Positions 32,431 through 47,983 of a stretch of DNA of 64,000 nt are shown one piece after another (position 1 is the first letter of the stretch; every line of letters begins with the position of its first letter). A model generated the notes under the pieces. The model searched no databases and was not told the origin of the DNA. It was given only the letters and a program-made list of their open reading frames with translations. The stretch is from Vanilla planifolia. Taxonomy: Eukaryota; Streptophyta; Magnoliopsida; Asparagales; Orchidaceae. Location: NCBI GenBank assembly GCA_023846275.1, contig JAIUJO010000726.1, positions 147,501-211,500 on the forward strand. Reading direction: 5' to 3'. The translations under genes and the position numbers were made by a program.

Positions 32431-33179
32431 AGTGTACATGTGCTTGTGTATATTTGTAAATGTGCATGTGATTATGTTTGTGTGTATGAGTGCGTTGTGC
32501 ATTTGTGCAAGTATTCATATGTGGGCGAGTTGAGTGCTTGTTTATCTGTGCTATGCCTACATGTGTGTAGGTGTAGGTGGGCGTGTGTTGGTGTGTGCAG
32601 GCATGCATGCATACACATGCACATGTTTGTATGCTTATTTGTGTGTATGTGTACTTGTGTGCTTGTGCATGTGTATATGTGTATGTATAATGATGTGTGC
32701 GTGGGTGTTTCTCTGTGGGTGTATGTGTGTGCATTTATGTGTGTACGCATGTGTGTTGTTTTTTGCATGCATGTATGTACATGTATGTGTCTGTGTTGTT
32801 AATGTGCATGTATGTGTATAAGTGTATGTATGTGTGTGAGTGTCTGTGGGTTTGCACACATGTACACATACATTTATGTATTCACGTGCAAACACCAACT
32901 CACACCCCCATAAACATGTGTACACACACACACGCATATGCATACACACACACACACTCTCACATGTATACACATGCACGTAAAGCCACAAAATCAAACA
33001 CATGGACATGCATGCACGCAGAACCACACATACACATGCACACACATGCATGCACATGCATGTACGTATACTCACATCCACACATAACAACACGTGCTTG
33101 CAAACATGTGCTCACACAAACACTTGCATGTATGTGAACACACACAAACATTAACACATGTGCATGTGCATGCACACAC

Positions 33180-35960
33180 ACACCAACAAGAACAAACACA
33201 CACTCACACATATACCCACACGTGCATGCACTTATCGGTGCAACACATACACATGCATACATGTGCACACACTCACACACGAAGACACATATATGCACTT
33301 GCTCACTAACATGGGTGCAAACATACACACACACAAACACAAACATAAGTACACATCCACACACATAAAAGCATTAACACATGTTCACACGCACACACAT
33401 GCATGCACACACCAACACACACCCACACACCCATGCATATGCTCATGTAATACACACACGTACATGTGTTCACACATATGCATGCACAAATGCACAAACT
33501 CACATGAGCACAAACACACATAGACAAGTACATGAATGCATCCACACACACACAAAGTACACACACACACACATGAACACATGCACACACAAGTATGTAC
33601 ACACACCCACACCGATATCCATACACACACATGCACAAATATGCACACCCCCTTGCACGTGCACTTACACATATGAACGCATAAACAAAAGCATGCACAC
33701 ACACTCGCTCAAGTATACACATGCACATATATGCACATGCACAAAAAACAAGCACACATGCACTACATGCATGCACACTCACACCAAAGCACTCACATGT
33801 ATGCACACACAAACACACTTGCACATGCACACAAAAGCCTGTATGCACTCACACGTACACCTACAGCCCCACACACATGAAAATGCATACACATGCACAA
33901 GACACACATGCACACAAACACACACAAATCCATATAAAAAAAACATGCTTGCACAAGTGTTCACACTTACATGCATACACACAGACCGATTCACACACAC
34001 ACATGCAAAAAATGGACACATGCATGCACGTATGAGCTCACACACAAATGCATGCACACACACATGAACAAACAAGTACATTTAAACACACACAAATGCA
34101 TATGGACATGCATGTACAAGCACACACATGAATGCACACATACACAAGCACACACACATGCACACACATAGGCACAAACTCCCCCATAGACACATGCACA
34201 CAGTCTTGCACACACACAAAGTCACATTGATACACATGCTCACATGCACACACGTATGCATATGTGCACAAACTCTACCCATAAGCACAGAAACACAAAC
34301 CTGTCCACTCACACACATATACATGCATATGCACAACTTTGTAGAAACATGTATGTATACACAGACACACTTGCACATACATGCAAATGCATAGCCACAC
34401 ACACAAACAAATAAGGGCACACACACACATGCATCTGAATGCACACACAAGCATAGGCACTCACAAATGCACATACACATGCGCGTGCATGAACACACAC
34501 ATGCGCACACACAAAAGCACTCACACGCACAAGCACATATATACACATATGCAAACATGCACATACGCATGCACAAGCATGCACACACACGCAAACACAT
34601 GCACATATACACACATGTCGACACAAACATGTGCACCCACACACAGGCATGAATACACAAATATGCACACAAATAGAATCACACATGGACACACACACAA
34701 ACATAGAAAAATGCAGATGCATGCATGCTTACACATATACACACAAGAACACATAGACACACAAATGGACATAAATAATGTAGAAACATGCACACACACT
34801 CACATATGTAAATGGACACATGCACACACACACATACATACATTCATATGCACACATAGGCACATGCACCCACAGACTTGGATGCACACACAAACACACA
34901 CACACACACATAAGTAAACACACACTTACATCCATGAAAATGCACACACACACTCGTACATAGTCACATGCACACACACACTCGTACATAGTCACATGCA
35001 CACACACACAAACACGCATGCACACATGCACATATGCACACCAATGCACACACATGCACAGATAGGTGCTTAGACATCCACACGCACATACATGCACATG
35101 CATCTACATGGATACACACACATGCATACACATTGGCTAACACATATGCACACATGCAAACATGCATGCACACACTTGCACATGCCTACATGCATACACA
35201 TACATACACACACGATCATGCACACATGCACATGACATATACATGCACTCATGCATATACACACTCAATAGCATGCAAACATACACATGCATGTACATAC
35301 ACATGCACAGATGCATATGCACACACATGTACAAGTGCATGTGCATTCATGCATATACAATTTCATTAACACACACATGTATGCACACACACACATAACA
35401 TGCATGCATGCATGCACAAATGCATCCACACACACATACACATGCACCCACACACACTGATACATGTGCATAAATAAATTCATGAATGTGCACATAAATG
35501 TCTACACACATGCATGGGCACATGCACTCATAGACACATGCATACAAGAATACATGCACAAATACATACACACATGCAAGCAAACTAGCACACACACACA
35601 TGCATGCACACCAACATACACACACACTTACCTGCCCATATGTGTGCTTGAGCATGCACACAACCTACACACATACACACACATGCATGCACACACATAT
35701 CCATACACACACGCACATGTACTCATAAGCACACACATGCATAGACCCAAATGCATATGTACACAAATTTGGATAGACACCCAATGCATGCACATTTTCA
35801 TGTACACATATGTATAAAAATAGACACATGCATACAAAAGGTACATAGATGCATGCCCTTGCACATCATAGCATACACACACGATACACACACACAACCA
35901 CACAAGCACACATATATATGCACACATACACATAAGAGCACATATAAATGCACACATGCA
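33180..35960 (+). repeat. Family B copy B2
   Basis: Counterparts of the B1 landmarks: TTATCGGTGCAACACATAC (33,233), AAAAGCATTAACAC (33,367), CATGTAATACACAC (33,444), CACATATGTAAATGGAC (34,801), ACCAATGCACACACATGC (35,040) and the 18-bp word AGATGCATGCCCTTGCAC (35,847). Its first 550 bases are also matched, inverted, at 54,340-54,900. It begins some 330 bases after the polarity switch at 32,850. Confidence 0.75.
34953..35008 (+). repeat. 28-bp perfect tandem duplication
   Basis: CTCGTACATAGTCACATG followed by a CA run, at 34,953-34,980 and again at 34,981-35,008, identical. It lies inside family B copy B2 and adds to the length difference from B1. Confidence 0.9.
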
Positions 35961-37626
35961 CACAAGAACACATATGCACATACATGTATGAATGTGCTTA
36001 TAGAATAGACACATGTACACATCTGCACAAACACACATGCATGTACATATTCACACTCATGCACTTAGACATACACACACTCATATGCATGCATATGTAA
36101 AAACACACATACACATGCACACAACTAATAGCATAGAAACACAAACATTCACACACACACATAGATGCACACCAACACACACACACATGCATGCACACAC
36201 ATACACACAAACATGCACACTCACATGAGCACAAGTAGATGCACACACATGTTAACACACACACACACATATGCGCACATAAGAACACACATGCACATAC
36301 ACAAGCACAAACATAAATGCACACTCTCATGCATACACACATGTACAAACACATGTGCATGCACATACATGAGACCCCCTGCACACAAACATGCATGCGT
36401 GCACATAGTCACACAAACGCACACCCTCACACACACCAATACTCTTACACACATGAACAAACACACACACAAATACATTTGTGCATGCACTCACACACAC
36501 ATATTTGCACATGTACACACATACATATACACATACACAGTCACACTCACACAAACTCACACACACACACGCATATATGAGCACACACACACGAACACAT
36601 GAAAACATGCCCATACACAAAAATGCACACACACATATGCATGCACATGCATACATACACAAGCACACACATGCATGCACATATGCACACACAAGATCAC
36701 ACACACATGCACATAGATGTACACACACACATGCACATTGCCACACACACCCACATACACATATGACCACATGCATGCTCACAAATGGGAATGAACACAC
36801 ATGCACATGCAAAGATACACATTTGAATATTTGTGCACATGCACATGCACAAACATGTATAAACACACAATATCACACATGCACACATGTGCATAGAAAC
36901 ATGCACACACGTAAGCACTTGCACACACACACACAAATGTACACATTCACACATGCATATAGAACACACACATAAATATGTACACAAGCACACATACACA
37001 CACGCACATGTGTACAAATACATACAAATGCACATAAGCAAACACACACATGTGCATGCGCAAACAAGAACATGCTTGTACATGTACATGTAAACATTCA
37101 CACATGCACACACATGCACATGCTCACAGGAACACACAAACTCACATGCACACACACACACACAAATGCACAAACATGAACACACATGCACACACACACG
37201 TACACATAGACAAACACCAACACTAACACCCTTTCTTACCAATGCATAGATGCTCGCACATGCACACACACACAAACACAAACACAACCACACATGCATA
37301 AGAACAAATAGACACCTAGAAACAAGCACACATACACATACAAAAGTGGCCATAGATGCATATGCACTCACACAAATAGACATGCTAATGTAGACATGTT
37401 CACAGTCACACACACATATGCAAGCACACACACGCATATGCATGCACACACACACACAAGCATGCACACACTCACACTAAACACATGCATACTTGAAAAC
37501 ACACATAAAATCACATGCACACACAAACATGCATGTACATGCATTTGCTCACACACACATACATGAATGTACCCATGCACATGTACACATGCAGGCAAAC
37601 ACATACACTCATGCACATAAATGCAC

Positions 37627-38049
37627 ACTCACATCCTTTGGAACACACATATACACAAAGGCTCATAGACATACACATGCAATAACACACATATGTGTGT
37701 GCATGCACACACACACATGCACACACATAGACATGCACTCATGCACACACAAGTACGTACACATGAAAAAAAGTGAATGCACTTGCATACGCATGCACGC
37801 ACATGCACAAGCACACATAGATATAAGATCACACACATGAACACCTACAAACACACACATAAATAGGCACACGAATAGATAAACACACATGTAAATGGAC
37901 ATAGACTCATATGTATAATGACACACACATACCCAAGCACAATCATGCCAACACACACATGTGCATGTGCACACACATACACTCACATTCTTTGGAACAC
38001 ACATATAAACAAAGGCTTATATACATACACATGCAATAACACACATATG
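37627..38049 (+). repeat. 69-bp direct repeat pair, offset 354
   Basis: First copy 37,627-37,695, second copy 37,981-38,049. Both read ACTCACAT(C/T)CTTTGGAACAC, then CACATATA, AACAAAGG or CACAAAGG, and CATACACATGCAATAACAC. I count about five mismatches. The core word CTTTGGAAC is foreign to the array vocabulary. The sequence between the copies is ordinary array. Confidence 0.88.
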
Positions 38050-38186
38050 CACACTCACATATGAACACTTACATGAACAAATTGATGCATATGCACATGA
38101 TGCACACACAAATGATGCACACACACATACACACACATGCACGTTGACACTCACCCACACACTAAAATGCATAGACACACACATAA

Positions 38187-38217
<31 letters not shown>

Positions 38218-41200
38218 GATGTACACAGATGCACCCAAACATGCACACGCATGTGCATGTACAAATACTCACATACAAGAACAAGCATTGCAAATGCTCA
38301 CACACATAGATGCACATAAGGAAATCATGCAAGCATACACACACACAACCACTTACTCATGCAAACACTCTCACACACATGTATGCTTCCACTCACACAC
38401 AAGTAAACACACATACATGAACCACACACTCACATGTACAAATGCACATGTGCATGCAATTCCATGCTCACACATGCATAAAATGTAGGCACAAACACAC
38501 ATGCATGGACAAATATGTATAAAAGCACATGTACATGCCAATAAATGCACACCCACACACACTTACACTCACCCATATGCACACAAATGCATGTAATCAC
38601 ACAACCACACACATGTTCATAAACACACGGATGCACAAAAACACACACTTGCAAGCATATGCACATACATGCACACACACACACACATTATATGCTCACA
38701 TGAACACACGCACACCTACACACATGCACACACATGCATAAACATAGGTATATCTACACACATAGACACATGCACACACATGCACATGCATACATTCACA
38801 CATGTACATATATGGATGCACCTTTGTAATCATAGACCCATATCTATGAACACATATGCACATACATGCACACACATGTACACATTCGAACACAATACAC
38901 ACACAAATACATAATTCAATGCACGTGCAAACATCTGTACACACACAAACACATACACACTCATACACACATGCATGCTCACACATACACACACACACAC
39001 CCACATGCACACATCCACACATATGCACTCAAATATACACACAAGCACACATACATGCATACACACATAGACATGCCCATTCAAAAGCACACATAGAGGC
39101 CTAGACATTAACATGCACACACTCATGCATAAACATATGCACACACACAAACTAACACACACATGCACATATGTACATGCATACTAACACAAATGCTCAT
39201 GCACTAGCACACATACACATGTACAATCATATACATAGGCACACACACATACACAAAGTTTTGCAAACATGCACACATATTTGCACACACACAAATACAC
39301 ATGCACATAGATACACACATGCATGTACACACACACACACTTGTATGCACAAGTACACACACATGAATACACTCACACATACAAAAAACACACACACACA
39401 CATACACTTTGTGCACATGCACATACACACACATGTGCAGATACACATGCACACACACTCACACATACACATGCACAGAGTCACACACACATAGATATGC
39501 ACACAAACACAAACACACACATACACACATATCCATCTATGCACGGTATTCGTGGATGCACAAAAATGAACATGAGCTTACACAAACACATGTACAAATG
39601 CACAGACACACTCACACATAGATGCACATGCACAAACAAGTACACAAACACCTACAAATTGCCACTCACTCACACACAGCTGCTCACATGCATGCACCCA
39701 TGCACACTTACAAGCACACACACACACATACCTAAAAATAAGAAGAAGCACACACACATGTACACATAAGCCCATGTACACACACATAAAACACATGCAC
39801 AAAAACATTTGCATGGACATACACGTACAAAAGCACATGCACACGAAAACAAATGTATAACAACACCTGCTTACATGCACCCATATGCACACAAATGCAT
39901 TCACACGCACAACCATAACCACAAACACGCACATACACCTACACATAGATGCACACATGTACACACACACAAACACACACATGCAAGCATAAGAATACAT
40001 GCATACACATGCACTATGTGCTCATGAAAAAAAAACAATGGCAAGACACAGGTATGCACATGCATGATCGCATGCACACACACATATGCACAATCATAAG
40101 TACATGTAAACACATCGATGCACACACACACATTGATGCACATGCATAAACACATACCTACCCATACATTCACACACACATACATGTACACACACAACAC
40201 ACACACACACAAATGCAAAACCCTAGTATGTACACACATGTACACATACACAAACACATGCACATACACACTCAGACATACATGTGCACATGCATCAAGG
40301 TATACATACATGTACACATGCATACACACACTTGTGATCACAAATGCACACTCATACACTTGCACACACACATGCTTACACCTTCTCATGCACCCATACT
40401 AACACATGCACAAGAACTCATGCACACATAGATGCACACACACACAAGCATACAGACACATCTATATATTCTCATGTACGCACACATGCAGAATCACAAG
40501 AACACATATGCACATAGACACGCACACACACATGTACATGCATACACACACATGCTCACACATTGATGCACATGCATAAACATATACCCACATCCATACT
40601 GACTCACATACATGCATACGTGTACACACACGCACAAGTGCACCGAACACATAAAAACAAAAGCATACACACATGCATGCACTCGCACGTACACACATAA
40701 AAACACATACACATGAACACACACACATGTGCATATATGCCCAAACATACATACATGTACAAACACACACACACTCAGCCACACATACATGCACTTGTAC
40801 ACCACTCACAAGAACACACATTCACACAAGTGAACACACATGCATATACACATATGTACACACACATACACATGCATACAAGCACACACACACACCTACA
40901 TTTACACAAACACACACGTATGCATGAACAAGAACATGCACATTCATGCACACACACATGCATAGACACACAAGCATAAACAGGCCTACATACATGCACA
41001 CATATAGTCTCAGAGACACACGAACATGTGGACACACATGCACTCACACACAAACATACATGCACACACACATGCTGATACACACATACACATACACACA
41101 TAAGAACACACCCACACAGCAACATGAACACACAAACACATACACACATGCACACACAAATGCACACACATACATACAAACATGGGTGCATGCCCACATG

Positions 41201-42723
41201 CATGTAGACACACAGCAACACATAGGAACAAAAACACAAAGATGGATGCACAAAAGCATAAGCACAAAAAGACACATTCATGCACAAGCACATGCATAGA
41301 TGCACACACACACTTGCACACAAATGGTCAAAACTTGTACACACATGCAAATAGACATGCACACACAAAAGAACACACTCTCACACACATCCACAAATAA
41401 ACACATAAGCACACATGCACACACATAAAAAAACATACACATATGCACATGCGAACATACACACACACACACAAACACATAATCACATTCATACCGATGC
41501 ACGTACACAAACACATGCATGCACACACACATATGTACAAGAATACACATGCGCACACCCACACACTGACCTAAGTGCATATTCACACAAATACGCACAA
41601 TCACATGCACAACAACAACCACGTGCAGACATAAAGAAACACACGCATGCACGTGTCAAAACATAGGGACAAACACATGTGCATGCACAGATAAGCACAC
41701 ACTTGCATGCACATCCACTAACACACACACTCTCACAAACACATGCACAAACATGAGGACACACAAGCACACGCACATTAGAAAACTCATTCACAAACAC
41801 ATGCATAAGAACAAACATGCATACACACATGCATGCACATGCACGTGTGTACACACACAGACTCACATGCATAATCACACACTTGCACATGCACACACAT
41901 GCATGAATTCATGCACACATATTTGCCCACGTGTACACACACTTTAACACATACACACAGAAACAAAAACAAATAGACATGTTCCCACACACATGCACCG
42001 ATGCACTCAAACACAGACATGTGCTCAGGTGCACACAACCATGCACGCACACATACATGCATACACCCACACACCAACACATGCACATGCACATACACAT
42101 GAATACAATCACTCATGCACATGCACAAATATGAAACCTACACATATACACAAACACACACACACACACACACTGACACATGCACTCATATATGTACATG
42201 CATACAGACACACTTGCACACACACATATGTACAAACACACACACAAACACACGCATATAAAAGAACAAACATGCAAACAAAGATATAAGCATACATGCA
42301 CAATTGCATACACATTCGTGCTGGATGTAGATATGCATGAAAAGGCACACATACTCACATGATTATGCACACACACTTATGCACTTGTGCACATACTTAA
42401 TACACACATACAAGCTTTTACATGCTCACACACCAACCCACACACACATACTCTTACACAACCAACACACATGCACGAATGTACACACATAAACAAACAA
42501 GCACTCACCCTTGCACACTTATAAGCACACACACACAAATGAACACAAAACAACATACGCACACACACATGCATAAAACATAGAAAAACATGCACACATG
42601 GACAAATAAGCACAGAGCACTTGCATCAGCTAAAACTTGCATACCCAAGCACACTCACATGCATCCATATGCACATATGTGTGTACACAAACTCACCTAG
42701 ACACATATTTACACACATATGCA

Positions 42724-42745
42724 CTTGGACACACTCATGTCCAAG
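42724..42745. repeat. Perfect 8-bp inverted repeat (hairpin)
   Basis: CTTGGACA, six-base spacer CACTCA, then TGTCCAAG. A perfect 8-bp stem of non-CA sequence is unusual here. There is no T-run or gene next to it to suggest a terminator. Confidence 0.8.
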
Positions 42746-45700
42746 AATGCACAAGCACACACATGGACACACACACATAGCGGTGCACAAGTAAGAACAC
42801 ATGCACACTTGCACTCACACGTGCATGTCTGCACATGCACACACATGCACATACAAGCACGTACACACATGCGTGCATGCAAAAACACGGACACACATGC
42901 ACACACACTTGTACATGTGCACATAAATGAGTTCATGCACATGCATACATAGACACACGAGAACACACATGCACACACATACACACATGAACGTGTAAAC
43001 ACACCAACACATGCACATTTTTCAATCACACAAAAATGCATAAAAACACACACACACTCATGCATGTGCATGCATAGACACACACATGAACATGCACAAA
43101 CACTTTCACACATTCATAGACACACACACACACACACACTTGTAAAGACACTAAGACTTGTGCACATGCACTAGCACATAAAGATGCATGCATGCTTGCA
43201 CACACACACAAGAACCAAATTGTGCACACATAAGAACATGTAAACACACATAGACAAGCACACATATGCACATGTACACACACAAGTTCATATGCACATG
43301 CACATGCACTCTTATATGCACACTAACAAGCACACCCACATGCACCCACAGTCTCACAAATGCACAAACACAAGCACACATGGATATAAACATGCACATA
43401 TATACACAAAAATGTACACACACATGCACATAAATGTGCACACACAAGCATGCATGCACATGAACACTCGTACACATAGACAAACATACACATACATGCA
43501 TGCATGCCCTAAGTGCTAGTGTGCACACAAACATGAATGCACATACATTCATGCACCACACACACATGCACACTAGCAAACACACCCACACACACACACA
43601 TATGCATGCATACTCATACACACAAGCACATGCACAAACCCACATACACATGTACATGCACACAAACACACAAAGACACAAGCTTGCACACATGCACATT
43701 GACACACACCCACATACACACATGTATAAACATGCACACACTCAACCACACTATCTTGCACACATATGCACCAGCACACATTTGCACACTCTCACATTCT
43801 CACACAAACAGAAACAAGCACAGAAATATGCATGCACATTCTTATGCACACAAAACACACATGCAAAGACACACAAGCATACACACATGTGCATCCACAC
43901 ACATGCCTACACACACACTCACACACATGCACACATAGCACACACACACATGCATGCACATGGGCCTATAGTCATAGACAAAAAATACACACATATGTGC
44001 ATGGACACACATGTACCCATACACACAAGCACACTTGCATGCACACTTACACACCCAAATGCATAAACATACACAAACACATAGAGACACATGCTCACAC
44101 ACACATTCACACACACCCACGCACACGCCCACCATCCATATGCAGACTCAAAAGCTCACATGCATATGAACCAACTCACATGCACGCACAAATGCATACA
44201 CTCACATACACATGCATAGCACATACAAGTGCACACACACTTGCACACACACAAGTACACCAACATGCACACGTGCACCCACATGCACAAGCAAAAACAA
44301 TGTACACATACAAATCCATGCAAGCACAAATGCACACACAAAAATGCAAGCTGACATATACAATCAAACACATATAGGCACCCACGTACATGTACACACA
44401 CCCATATGCACAAACACATCCACATGCAGATATGCTCACACACATGCATAAATACAAATCCATAAACACACATACACAAACACACACATGAAAGCACATG
44501 CAAACACACATTACTACACACATAAGCACACAAATGCCACACATAAAGAGACAAAACTACATGGACACACACCCATACACATGCAAATACAACCTCACAA
44601 ATGCATAGACACATGCACACATAAGCACACACATGCACACACATACACACAGATAGACCTACACTCACATCAACACATATGCACTTACACATGTGCACAC
44701 ACACACACACATGCACATGCCCCACCATACACACACACCTTCACATGCACAGAACACACACACATAAAAATGCATGCACACACTTAAACACACACACATG
44801 CACACATACACACACAACTACACACGAGCAGATGTGAATACACACACACATACACCTACACACATGCACAAATGTATGTGCACACACACGTAGACATTTA
44901 TATAGTTACACACACACCCACACACACATACCCATGCATATATTCACATGTTCATTTGCATGCACACACATATGCTCTTGCACACAATCACATTGGCATA
45001 CACACAGGCACACTCACATGCACAAAAACTCATAAATATACACACTCACATATGCACATACATATACATGAGCACAAAACACACATGCACAAACATACAC
45101 ATGCCACACACATGCACAAACATAAACACATACATACAAACACACACATACATACAAACACACACATACACATATGCACGAACACTTGTTTATGAATTAG
45201 CACACAGACATGCACATGCTCAAGCAAACAGAAAGGGCACATACCTGCACACATATATAGGCACACACATGCATACATAGATGCACACATATGCAAACAC
45301 ATGCACTAAATGCACAGATATGCCCACACATGCACACGTGTATACACATACATACAAACACATTCACAATCACACACATGTACTTGCATACAAACACACA
45401 CACATGTACCTATATGCACATTAAAATAAGCACACTTACACACAAACAACCATACACTCCCACAAACATGAACGGACTCACACATTCACACGTGTGCACA
45501 TGCAATAGACACTCAAACATATGTAGATGCATGCACATGCACACACAGACATATACACACCCACACTTAAATGAGACATAATCACACACACACACAGACT
45601 TGCAAATGCACATATGTACACACACACAAATTCATGCACACATTGTTATCCATATTGACTATCACACACAAGTAAACAAAGGTACATGAATGTGCATAGT

Positions 45701-46184
45701 AACACATACACACCCATGCACATATAAGCAAAAACAAACATACTCACACACAAACACACATAAAAAAATATGCACAAACACATAAACAAACACACAAAAG
45801 TACACACACACACAAGCATGCATATGCACATGTGCACACACCCAAACACATACATGCAAACATGCACACACATGCACTCACATGCATAGACCCACATGCA
45901 CATAAGCACACACAAGCATGCACACACATACACACAAATAAACACACACAAGAAATGTACACAGAGGCACCCACACACTAATGAACAAACACATGCACAT
46001 GACTGCATGCACACTTGTGCACATGCATGCACCAATGCACACACACAAGCACAACACATAAAAGCACACACAAACACACCCATCACACCCACACACACAA
46101 GCAATGACACTAATGCACATGCACATAGACATACACATGCTCTTGCACACATATACATAAAATACATGCACACACACATATTCA

Positions 46185-46265
46185 CAGATAGACATGCACA
46201 AATGCAATTGCACTTGTAAACAAACGAACTCCCTGACACACTCCTATGCACCCACATGCACATAA
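46185..46265 (+). repeat. Family E copy E4, short
   Basis: ACAGATAGACATGCACAAATGC followed by GTAAACAAACGAACTCCCTGAC and CTATGCACCCACATGC matches the core of family E. The equivalent core at 32,186-32,255 (minus strand) reads GGATAGACACACAAATGC, GAAACAAACTCACAACC and CATATGCACCCATG. Only about 80 bases are convincing. Confidence 0.6.
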
Positions 46266-47960
46266 ATGCATGCAGACAGAACCCCATACATGCACATACA
46301 TGCATTTTTTAATCACAAGAACTCACACACACTAGTACACATGCATGCATGCACATGCACACAATCAAACACACATGCATAAACACAAAAATGATACACC
46401 AACATGCACACATATACACCCACACAAACACACATGCTTGCATACACACACACACACATATGGACACATAAGCAAACATACATTCATATACATACACACA
46501 TATTTGCACCCACAAATGCACATGCACACACCCACCTACTCACACACATGCATGTGCATGCATGCTTGCACACTTGCACGACATGCTCACACACAGACAA
46601 GAGCACATAGTCACAGAGGTGCACACATTCACCAGCAAACATACATGCTCTCACAATGCACACTAATGCACAAACATGCCCATGCAGATTCACACGCATG
46701 CCTAACTACACACAAATACACATACACACACACAAGCTCATAAATATGCACACACACAGCTCTCAAACATGCACACAAGCATGCATTAAAACCCACACAT
46801 AAACACATACATAAGCACACACACATTTAAGCTCATAGATACATATGCACACACACACATGACTAGATACATACACATACATAAGTATATGCTCATGTAT
46901 ATGCATGCATACACACCCACCAATACACACATGCACACTCACACACACACACACACATATCCACATGCTTACAAAAATACACATCCATACATTTCAATAC
47001 ACAGGCACACACATACACACATAGGGCACACACACACATGCATATGCACACACATAAACATAGACTCAGATACAAAGACAAGCACATAATCACATACACA
47101 CCCATACATGCACACACACACACATATGCATGCACACACACACACACATTCAAATGTAGGCACACAAACACATGCACACACTCCCAAAAACACCCACACT
47201 TGTACAAACACACACACACACACAACCAAACATGCACATACACACACATACATGCATAAGCACATAAACATAGACATACTCACACACATTCAAAAATGCA
47301 CTAATGTGCACAAACAAACACACATTCTCACTGATAGAAACACAAGCACACACATAGGAACATGCACAAGTGCACATGCACCCACATGTTGGCAAAAGCA
47401 CATGCACAAATACACATGTGAGTCACATACACACAAACCCACAAACACATAGACATACATGCACACACACATGCACATGCACAAACATACACATATAGGT
47501 ATGCACACAAAAACATGCACACACATGCACACATGCATATGTAGACACACATGTACACACAATGTAAACACACGAACATGAACAAACACACACACACACG
47601 CACGCTCACACATGTAAGATCAAGTATGTAAACTCACAAGCACATGCACACATGCACACACACACAAATACAAATGCATCCTTTTTTGTCATTCCATACA
47701 CATATGCACACATAGATACACACTCACACACAAACACACACAAACACACACATGTACACAAACCCATACACATATGTAGACACACACACACAAATGTGTG
47801 TGCATGTGAAGACGCACACACACCTGTCAACACATGCACACCACACACACATGCACACATGAACAAAATCACACAGATGTACAAAAACATAGTCACATAT
47901 ACACTCACATAAATGTATACATACATACATGTACAAAAATGCTGTCTCTCACACACACAC

Positions 47961-47983
47961 ATAAAGGAACATTCTGGAGGTGC
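47961..47983 (+). repeat. Family L copy, short
   Basis: ATAAAGGAACATTCTGGAGG resembles the AAAGGAACAC...TTTAGAGGAC core at 26,097-26,122, with the middle shortened. Only about 20 bases support it. Confidence 0.4.

Larger units (their letters stand above)
30126..32850 (-). repeat. CA/TG array with reversed polarity (GT block), inner
   Basis: At about 30,122-30,141 the plus strand changes within some 20 bases from CA-rich to TG-rich, through a short transitional stretch (AATTAGGAACATAAAT). It changes back at about 32,845-32,875. Between these points the vocabulary is the exact reverse complement of the flanks (GTGTGCATGTG and similar). It contains inverted copies of sequence found near 7.8-9.4 kb, so this is inverted DNA of the same array and not an independent TG repeat. 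No genes seen. Confidence 0.93.
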
